Source: an uncultured Enterorhabdus sp.
Lineage (GTDB): Bacteria; Actinomycetota; Coriobacteriia; Coriobacteriales; Eggerthellaceae
Length of the DNA: 39,078 nucleotides
Assembly (NCBI GenBank): GCA_947573925.1
Contig: CANPHS010000008.1
Location: 1 to 39,078, forward strand
Direction: 5' to 3'
Positions 32,250 to 39,078 of this stretch are shown here, piece by piece (the stretch's first letter is position 1; each line of letters starts with the position of its first letter). Made by a program: the position numbers and the translations under genes. The notes under the pieces were generated by a model. The model saw only the letters and a list, made by a program, of their open reading frames with translations. It did not search any database and was not told where the DNA came from.

Positions 32250-32308
32250 GGGCTCCCGCCTCCCGCAGCCCACAGTCCGCCGCCCGCAGCCCCGGCTGCC
32301 GTCTCGGT

Positions 32309-32417
32309 TGCCGGGAATCCGTCACTTTGCACGGATTTCTGCAGCTGAAACGTACAAAGCATGGTGAAACGTGCAGAATTCCGCCAATGAGACGTACAAA
32401 GTGACGGATTTCCGGCA
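32309..32417. repeat. 109-bp palindromic repeat element, copy 1
   Basis: Terminal inverted repeats of 21 bases (32309-32329 and 32397-32417, one mismatch) enclose a second inverted pair CGGATTTCTGCA / TGCAGAATTCCG (32332-32343, 32372-32383). It differs from copy 2 at 36211-36319 at only two positions. It carries no gene and looks like a MITE or REP-type element. Confidence 0.85.
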
Positions 32418-32492
32418 GGTGGATGCGAGGGATTTCGTGCAGGTGGACACGACAGCTGGGTGGCGGGGCGACGGTCGACCAGCGGGGCCCCG

Positions 32493-34031
32493 CTACTCGA
32501 ACAGGTCGATCAATTCCTGGCGGGAGTGCACGTTCAGCTTCTGGTAGATGTGCTTCACGTGGGTGGCCACGGTGTTCTTGGAAAGCACCAGCTCCTCGCG
32601 GATGTAGGGTTGCGAGCGGCCCCGGGCCAAGTAGGCGAGGATCTCCGCTTCCCGGCCCGACAACCCGCAGCGTTCCGTGAGCTCGCGGCAGCGCTCGTCG
32701 AGGACGTTCTCGCTGACCGGGCGCCCCGTGGCGCCGTCGGCGGCCGTATCCGCCGCCGTCCCGACCGCGTTCCCCGCATCTCGTTCCCCACCGTTTCGTG
32801 GCGCCGGTCCGCGGGCGGCCATGCTCTTTCCACCCATCGTCCGGTCGGCCGGGTACAGAAGCCATGCGAAGCTGAAGAAGGCCACAAGTCCCAGGGCCAC
32901 GGTGAACAGGCCCGTCGGGGCTGTGGCGATGGTGTCGGCTCCCATGCTGCCCGCAATATTTCCCGCCAGCACCCCCAGTTGCAGCGAGCCCTGGGTGATG
33001 CCCGTGCCCAAAGCCGCGTTCATGGTACCGCGCCGGGCCGCCTGCACTACGAAGAGCACGGCGGATATGGTGAGCAGGGTGTCGGTGACGGCCACCAGGG
33101 TTCCCGAGAGGAACACCGCCCACAGATCGGCCCAGGGCAACAGGGCGCAGGCGACGACGACGGCCACGGCGATGGGGCGGAAGAGCGTGTCGAAGCGGGG
33201 TCGGGCCGTGTACAGAATGAAGCAAGCGAGCAGCCCGATGCCGCAGCAGGAGCCGATGAGCGTGGGCCAATCGATGCCGAAGGCGAAGAACGGCGCGTCG
33301 GCACCGGGCTGCACCGCGCCGGAGAACCCGACGACTCCATAGGCGATGAAAAGCAGCGCTCCCATGCGGGCGAAGGTGGCCGTGGCCGGGGTCGCACCGT
33401 GGGCGTTCTGGCCGGCGGAAAGCGGCGCGGCCCCTTCGGGCGATGCTTCAATATCACGGTCGGTGAGCCACAGCATAGCGCAGGAAATGAGGGGCAGCGA
33501 GGCTGTGGCCACGGTGCCCAGGGGCGCGGGCAGATAGGGGAGCACGAGGGCGCAGGCGATGATAATGGTGGAGGCGGCGGGAATGGCCAGCTCGGCGCTT
33601 TCCATATCGAGTCGGGCAAGGGCCTGGCCCCACAGCACGTACAGTACCCCGCTGCCGAGACCTGTGAATATGCCGCTGGCGAAGACGAGGGCCGCCGCCA
33701 GGGGGCTTCCGCCGCCGACGCTGGCCGATAGCGCCGTGCCCGCAGCGGTGGCCGCGCCGGCGAACAGCGGGAGCCAACGCGGCGGTGTCGCGGTGCGACG
33801 GCCGAGCAGCACGCCGGCGGCGAACAGCGCCACGACCACGGTCGAGGCCGATACGATCCACGAAGCGTCGGCGTTGATGCCGATGCCGGTGCGCTCGGGG
33901 TACACGGCGAACGTCTCGAAGGAGCCGTAAATCCAGGCCCACAGGAACCCGATGCCGAGATAGCGCGCTTTCAGGCGCCCCTCCAATTTCGACAGGACGC
34001 CCGCCGGCGCCCCCGATGCCCGTTTTGCCAT
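32493..34031 (-). CDS. Membrane-embedded LuxR-type regulator (12-helix sensor, C-terminal HTH)
   Basis: A 512-residue fusion of an MFS-like membrane domain of about 12 helices (residues about 25-420) and a C-terminal LuxR helix-turn-helix (about 455-512). HTH landmarks are CGLSGREAEILAYLARG, YIREELVLSKNTVATHVKHI and YQKLNVHSRQELIDLF. A Pro/Ala/Gly-rich linker joins them. ATG at 34031 with GGGGAGGG upstream. Such membrane LuxR proteins are a characteristic expansion in Eggerthellaceae, usually next to a respiratory reductase and thought to sense its substrate. The divergent flavoprotein gene is therefore the probable target. The ligand is unknown. Confidence 0.9.
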   Translation of the reverse strand: MAKRASGAPAGVLSKLEGRLKARYLGIGFLWAWIYGSFETFAVYPERTGIGINADASWIVSASTVVVALFAAGVLLGRRTATPPRWLPLFAGAATAAGTALSASVGGGSPLAAALVFASGIFTGLGSGVLYVLWGQALARLDMESAELAIPAASTIIIACALVLPYLPAPLGTVATASLPLISCAMLWLTDRDIEASPEGAAPLSAGQNAHGATPATATFARMGALLFIAYGVVGFSGAVQPGADAPFFAFGIDWPTLIGSCCGIGLLACFILYTARPRFDTLFRPIAVAVVVACALLPWADLWAVFLSGTLVAVTDTLLTISAVLFVVQAARRGTMNAALGTGITQGSLQLGVLAGNIAGSMGADTIATAPTGLFTVALGLVAFFSFAWLLYPADRTMGGKSMAARGPAPRNGGERDAGNAVGTAADTAADGATGRPVSENVLDERCRELTERCGLSGREAEILAYLARGRSQPYIREELVLSKNTVATHVKHIYQKLNVHSRQELIDLFE

Positions 34032-34095
34032 GAACCCTCCCCGTACTGGCCGTTTCCCATACCCCCATGATAGGCGAAACGGGTCGTCTCGCCCC

Positions 34096-34112
34096 TCACC
34101 TATTGTAGGTGA
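34096..34112. promoter_or_regulatory. 17-bp perfect palindrome between the LuxR gene and the reductase gene
   Basis: TCACCTA-TTG-TAGGTGA, two exact 7-base arms. On the minus strand the centre reads TACAAT, a -10 match 70 bases before the LuxR start; on the plus strand TATTGT fits TAnnnT. It is the best operator candidate for the membrane LuxR regulator. Confidence 0.65.
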
Positions 34113-34273
34113 AAACGGCGAAAACCCAGCTTTCAGGCGATGTTTCGCCCTGCAGGCCGCGGCATACTGGCCGCACCTTGCAACGACAAGGGAGGGGCCC
34201 GCGCCGAGGGGTCGCACCGCCGAAGGGGCTGTGGCGGCAGGGTCGGCCGGGCGAGACAAAAGGAGGATCCATC

Positions 34274-36022
34274 ATGACCGAAGCATCGTTTTCCCGCCGT
34301 TCGTTTCTGACCGGCGCGGCCGCCCTGGGCTCGCTGGCCGCTGTGGGCGCCATGGCCGGCTGCTCGCCGAAGCAGCCCGGCGAGCCGACCGCCGAGACCG
34401 ATACCGGCGCCGCAGCCGACACCGCGTCCGCCGAGGGCAAGCCCGCGTGGCTCACCGAGGCCCCGGCCATCGACGAGGGGGCCGTCGTCGAGACCGTCGA
34501 CACCGACGTGCTCGTCATCGGCGCCGGCACGGCGGGGTACTTCGCCGCCTGCGCCGCCGCCGAGAACGGCGCCAAGACCCTGCTCATCGAGAAGAGCGGC
34601 AACGGCAACTCCGTGCGCTCCTCGGCGCTCGGCGCGGTGAATTCCAAGCTGCAGCAGGCCGAGGGCGAGCGCGGGTTCATCGACCCCATGGAGATTGTGA
34701 ACGACATGGACCGCTACGCCAACGGCCAGGTGTCCGTGGGCCTGCTGAAGAAGTGGGCCTTCAATTCCGGCGAGGCCATCGACTGGTACACCGACCTGCT
34801 GACGAAGAACGGCATGGAGGTGCAGCTGGAGTGGAACATGCCCGAGGGCACCTTCTACAAGGACTTCCCCACGGGCCACGGCACCAACGGCGAGTACCCC
34901 ACCCGCGAGGCCGACGTGGCGAAGATCATGGACGCCTACATCGCCTCCTTCCCCGGGTGCGAGGTGCGCTTCAGCACGCCCATGGTGGACCTCATCGCCG
35001 AGGACGGCCGCGTGACGGGCGCCTGGGCGGAGGGCCCCGACGGCCTCATCCGCATCAACGCCGCCAAGGGCGTCGTGGTGGCCACGGGCGGCTACGCCTT
35101 CAACCAGGAGATGTTCGCCGACCGCCATGCCACCCGCTACGCCTGCAACGGCACCATGGACGCCTTCCCCAGCTGCACCGGCGACGGCATTCTGGCGCTT
35201 CTGCGCCTGGGCGCCTATATGGATGAGAACCCCTCCTCGGTGTCGTTCAACCGCTGCCTGCTCACGGCCGACCAGGAGGTGGGCACCCCCTACGAGATCG
35301 GCGGCGACGCCTACGGCTACCACTTCTACGCTTCCCAGCCCTTCCTGCGCGTGGATGCCCACGGCAACCGCTTCCATAACGAGAGCGCGCCCTACGACTT
35401 CGTGCAGAGCGCCATTTCCCGCAAGCCCGCCGGCGAGCACTTCTGGCACCAGGTGTGGGACGGCAACTGGAAGAACGACGTGCCGCGCTTCCACACCGTG
35501 GGCTGTTCCACCATTTACATGCAGCCCGAGGGCGGCTCCGACCACGATGCCTTCCCCGGCCAGCTGGACGAGTGGATCGAGCCGGAGATGGAGCAGTTCG
35601 TGGCCGACGGCCGCATCGTGAAGGCCGACACTCTGGATGCCCTGGCCGACGCTTTGGGCTTCACCGGCGAGGACAAGGAGAACTTCCTGGCCACCTGCGA
35701 GCGCCAGAACGAGAACTTCGACGCCCAGAGCGACCCCGATTTCGGCAAGGAGCCCTTCCGTCTGTCCGAGCTGCGCACGCCGCCCTTCTACGCGTCGGTG
35801 AAGAGCTGCGGGTTCACCCTGTGCACCACCGACGGCGTCGTGGTGAACGACGACTTGCAGCCCCTGACCGAGGACGGCGCCGTCATCGAGGGCGTGTACG
35901 CCGTGGGCAACGACGGCGGGTGCTTCTACAACGGCACCTACCCGAACCTGGCCGCCGGCCTGAACGCGGGCAAGTGCGTCACCTTCGGCCGCCTGGTAGG
36001 CAAGATGCTCGCCGAGAAGTAA
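34274..36022 (+). CDS. Tat-exported FAD-dependent reductase (fumarate reductase flavoprotein family)
   Basis: A 582-residue flavoprotein. The Tat signal SRRSFLTG (Arg8-Arg9) is followed by a hydrophobic stretch and lipobox AMAGC (Cys30), so it may be a lipoprotein outside the membrane. The FAD site is VLVIGAGTAGYFAA (83-88 core) with a C-terminal VYAVGNDGGCFYNGTYPN motif that also contacts FAD. The domain layout is that of FrdA/urocanate/cardiac glycoside reductase-type enzymes, without an FMN or haem domain. Electrons must come from a separate carrier not encoded here. The ATG has AGGAGGATCC upstream. The substrate is unknown. Confidence 0.9.
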   Translation: MTEASFSRRSFLTGAAALGSLAAVGAMAGCSPKQPGEPTAETDTGAAADTASAEGKPAWLTEAPAIDEGAVVETVDTDVLVIGAGTAGYFAACAAAENGAKTLLIEKSGNGNSVRSSALGAVNSKLQQAEGERGFIDPMEIVNDMDRYANGQVSVGLLKKWAFNSGEAIDWYTDLLTKNGMEVQLEWNMPEGTFYKDFPTGHGTNGEYPTREADVAKIMDAYIASFPGCEVRFSTPMVDLIAEDGRVTGAWAEGPDGLIRINAAKGVVVATGGYAFNQEMFADRHATRYACNGTMDAFPSCTGDGILALLRLGAYMDENPSSVSFNRCLLTADQEVGTPYEIGGDAYGYHFYASQPFLRVDAHGNRFHNESAPYDFVQSAISRKPAGEHFWHQVWDGNWKNDVPRFHTVGCSTIYMQPEGGSDHDAFPGQLDEWIEPEMEQFVADGRIVKADTLDALADALGFTGEDKENFLATCERQNENFDAQSDPDFGKEPFRLSELRTPPFYASVKSCGFTLCTTDGVVVNDDLQPLTEDGAVIEGVYAVGNDGGCFYNGTYPNLAAGLNAGKCVTFGRLVGKMLAEK

Positions 36023-36163
36023 ACGATTCGGCGTGGGAAACGCTCGGGACCCGACTTCCCGAGACGCAGCCCCTCGTCTCGCCGCCGGTGACAACCACCC
36101 CGCCCCACCGTCGGCGACAACCTCACCCCCCCTCCCGCGCCGCCCCTTCGGGGACGCCGCTTT
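36023..36163. other. Non-coding spacer before repeat copy 2
   Basis: Pro/Ala-codon-like GC-rich sequence after the reductase stop with no gene, tRNA or terminator visible. It leads into the 15-bp tandem repeat at 36164. Confidence 0.5.
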
Positions 36164-36223
36164 GCTGCCGGAAATCCTGCCGCCGGAAATCCCGCCGCCG
36201 GAAATCCCGCTGCCGGGAATCCG
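36164..36223. repeat. Four tandem 15-bp units ending in the left tip of repeat copy 2
   Basis: Units start at 36164, 36179, 36194 and 36209, each of the form GCYGCCGGRAATCCN. The fourth unit is the left end of the 109-bp element, so the element tip has been amplified. Copy 1 has no such array. Confidence 0.8.
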
Positions 36224-36319
36224 TCACTTTGCACGGATTTCTGCAGATGAAACGTACAAAGCATGGTGAAACGTGCAGAATTCCGCCAATGGGACGTACA
36301 AAGTGACGGATTTCCGGCA
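36211..36319. repeat. 109-bp palindromic repeat element, copy 2
   Basis: Same orientation, length and structure as copy 1 at 32309-32417, with two substitutions. Similarity continues for about 10 bases to the right. The two copies bracket the membrane LuxR and flavoprotein genes. Confidence 0.85.
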
Positions 36320-36402
36320 GGTGGGTGCGACGGGGGAGGGGCCGCAGGGCGGTGCGGGCGGCGGATTCGCCGACGGAAACAATTCGGAAAAGGTCGCGGT
36401 GC

Positions 36403-36408
36403 TACAAT
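36403..36408 (+). promoter_or_regulatory. -10 element (TACAAT) of leuCDB
   Basis: TACAAT lies 46 bases before the GTG at 36455. No clear -35 at 16-18 bases. No leucine-rich leader peptide or attenuator is seen in the short leader. Confidence 0.45.
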
Positions 36409-36454
36409 GATGCGACTTTTGGTAATGTTTCCCCGACCTCGGAAGGGGGTTTCC

Positions 36455-37750
<1,296 letters not shown>

Positions 37751-37763
37751 GGAAGGGGTCGCC

Positions 37764-38264
37764 ATGCAGTTCAAAGGCACCGTCCACCGCTACGGCCGAG
37801 ACATCGACACCGATGTCATCATCCCGGCCCGCTACCTGAACACCTCCGACCCGGCCGAGCTGGCCCGCCATTGCCTGGAGGACCTCGACACCGGCTTCGT
37901 GGAGCGGGTGCGGCCCGGCGACATCATCGTGGCCGACGAGAACTTCGGCTGCGGAAGCTCGCGGGAGCACGCCCCCATCGCCATCAAGACCGCCGGGGTG
38001 GATGCGGTCATCGCCAAGAGCTTCGCCCGCATCTTCTACCGCAACGCCATCAACACAGGGCTGGCCATTTTGGAATGCCCCGAAGCCGTTGACGCCATCG
38101 CCGACGGCGACACGGTGTCCGTGGATACGGAAACCGGCCTCATCACCGACGAGACCACGGGGGCCACGTTCACGGCCCAGCCGTTCCCGCCGTTCATCGC
38201 GGAAATCATCGAAGCCGGCGGCCTCGTGCCGCGCTGGCAGAAGAAGTTGGGAAAGGAAGCGTAG
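37764..38264 (+). CDS. leuD: 3-isopropylmalate dehydratase, small subunit
   Basis: A 166-residue swivel-domain subunit with [13 protein letters not shown], the substrate-binding loop [13 protein letters not shown] and [18 protein letters not shown] at 37764 with GGAAGGGG upstream. It pairs with LeuC to form the active dehydratase. The leuB ATG begins one base after its stop, so translation is tightly coupled. Confidence 0.95.
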   Translation: MQFKGTVHRYGRDIDTDVIIPARYLNTSDPAELARHCLEDLDTGFVERVRPGDIIVADENFGCGSSREHAPIAIKTAGVDAVIAKSFARIFYRNAINTGLAILECPEAVDAIADGDTVSVDTETGLITDETTGATFTAQPFPPFIAEIIEAGGLVPRWQKKLGKEA

Positions 38265-38265
38265 C

Positions 38266-39078
38266 ATGACGACCACCTACCGCATTTGCCTTTTGCCCGG
38301 GGACGGCATCGGGCCGGAGATCATCGCCGAGGGCGTGAAGGTGCTGGACGCCGTGGGGGCCAAGCACGGGCTGGCCTTCGCCTACACCGAGGCGCTCATC
38401 GGCGGCGCGGCCATCGACGCGACGGGCGACCCCCTGCCCGCGGCCACGCTGGAGGCGGCCCGCGCCTCCGACGCCGTGCTGCTGGCGGCTGTGGGCGGGC
38501 CGGCCTGGGACACTACCGACCCTGAGGCCCCGCGCCCCGAGCAAGGGCTCTTGGGCATCCGCAAGGCGCTGGGCCTGTACACCAACGTGCGTCCCGTGCA
38601 GATTTTCCCGGCCCTGGCCGCCGCCTCCACCCTGCGCCCGGAAATCGTGGACGGCGTGGACCTCATGATCGTGCGCGAGCTGACCGGCGGTTTGTACTTC
38701 GGCCGCCGCGAGCGCTTCTACGACGAGCCGGCCGCCGGCGTGGGCGGCGCCCCGGGCCAGCGGGCCTACGACACCCTGGAGTACTCCGAGTACGAGATCG
38801 AGCGCATCGCCCGCCAGGCCTTCGAGATGGCCCGCAAGCGCCGGGGGAAGGTGACGAGCGTCGACAAGGCCAACGTGCTGGAGACGAGCCGCCTGTGGCG
38901 CGAGATCGTGCACTGGGTGCACGACGAGTCCTACGCCGACGTGGCGTTGGAGGACCTGCTCGTGGACAACGCGGCCATGCAGCTCATCAACCGTCCCGCC
39001 GACTTTGACGTGCTGGTGACCGAGAACATGTTCGGCGACATCCTCTCCGACGAGGCCGCCCAGATCACGGGCTCGCTC
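38266..39078 (+). CDS. leuB: 3-isopropylmalate dehydrogenase (partial, runs off the right edge)
   Basis: The first 271 residues of LeuB, which oxidatively decarboxylates 3-isopropylmalate using [14 protein letters not shown] is the N-terminal signature, [16 protein letters not shown] and [12 protein letters not shown] contact substrate, and [20 protein letters not shown], near the end, is the conserved metal/NAD loop. The full enzyme is about 355 residues, so roughly 85 are missing. ATG at 38266 with GAAAGGAAGC upstream. Confidence 0.96.
   Translation, partial: MTTTYRICLLPGDGIGPEIIAEGVKVLDAVGAKHGLAFAYTEALIGGAAIDATGDPLPAATLEAARASDAVLLAAVGGPAWDTTDPEAPRPEQGLLGIRKALGLYTNVRPVQIFPALAAASTLRPEIVDGVDLMIVRELTGGLYFGRRERFYDEPAAGVGGAPGQRAYDTLEYSEYEIERIARQAFEMARKRRGKVTSVDKANVLETSRLWREIVHWVHDESYADVALEDLLVDNAAMQLINRPADFDVLVTENMFGDILSDEAAQITGSL

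Overview
This is a GC-rich, gene-dense window of about 39 kb from a bacterium that looks like an Actinomycetota of class Coriobacteriia, most likely family Eggerthellaceae. That placement is inferred from gene content: a membrane-embedded LuxR regulator divergent from a Tat-exported flavoprotein reductase, a monoderm-type Tad pilus locus, a long-chain polyprenyl synthase, a sortase, and no outer-membrane genes. I cannot name the genus from sequence alone.

Layout. At 0.1-2.9 kb a LysR regulator is divergent from an EamA-type exporter, followed by a pentapeptide-repeat protein. At 2.9-8.4 kb a NarL-type two-component system is divergent from a three-gene ABC-2 efflux operon; the histidine kinase is interrupted by one in-frame TAG. 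At 8.7-9.7 kb lie a 32-residue membrane peptide, tRNA-Val(UAC), the C-terminal remnant of a tyrosine integrase, palindromic debris and an 8 x 11 bp tandem repeat. At 9.7-19.9 kb is a compact Tad/Flp pilus operon: CpaB, TadZ, CpaF/TadA, TadB, TadC, two Flp-type pilins, TadE-like proteins, a 703-residue anchored protein, a secreted orphan, a DUF192 protein and a zinc-ribbon protein. At 19.9-21.9 kb are a ModE-like HTH protein and thrC. At 22.1-22.7 kb is a toxin-antitoxin-like pair.

At 22.8-26.8 kb is an iron(II) uptake locus (feoA-feoA-feoB-Cys-rich partner) followed by a DtxR/MntR-type regulator. At 26.9-28.9 kb are an FtsB/DivIC-like protein, a Ppx/GppA phosphatase and tRNA-Leu(UAA) with a partial tandem copy of its 3' end. 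At 29.2-32.2 kb are a sortase, a polyprenyl diphosphate synthase and a peptidoglycan-binding-domain protein. At 32.3-36.3 kb a membrane LuxR regulator and a divergent Tat flavoprotein reductase are bracketed by two nearly identical 109-bp repeats in the same orientation. At 36.4-39.1 kb is leuCDB, with leuB running off the right edge.

How the genes fit together. The polyprenyl synthase probably makes a menaquinone side chain, and the LuxR/flavoprotein pair looks like a regulated anaerobic respiratory module that could draw on that quinone pool. The DtxR-type protein is a natural candidate controller of the feo genes. The Tad operon next to a tRNA with an integrase scar looks like an old genomic island.

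The points most worth a second look are the repeat-flanked respiratory cassette with its 17-bp palindrome, the helically phased 11-bp repeat in front of the Tad operon, the broken sensor kinase, and the duplicated tRNA-Leu end.
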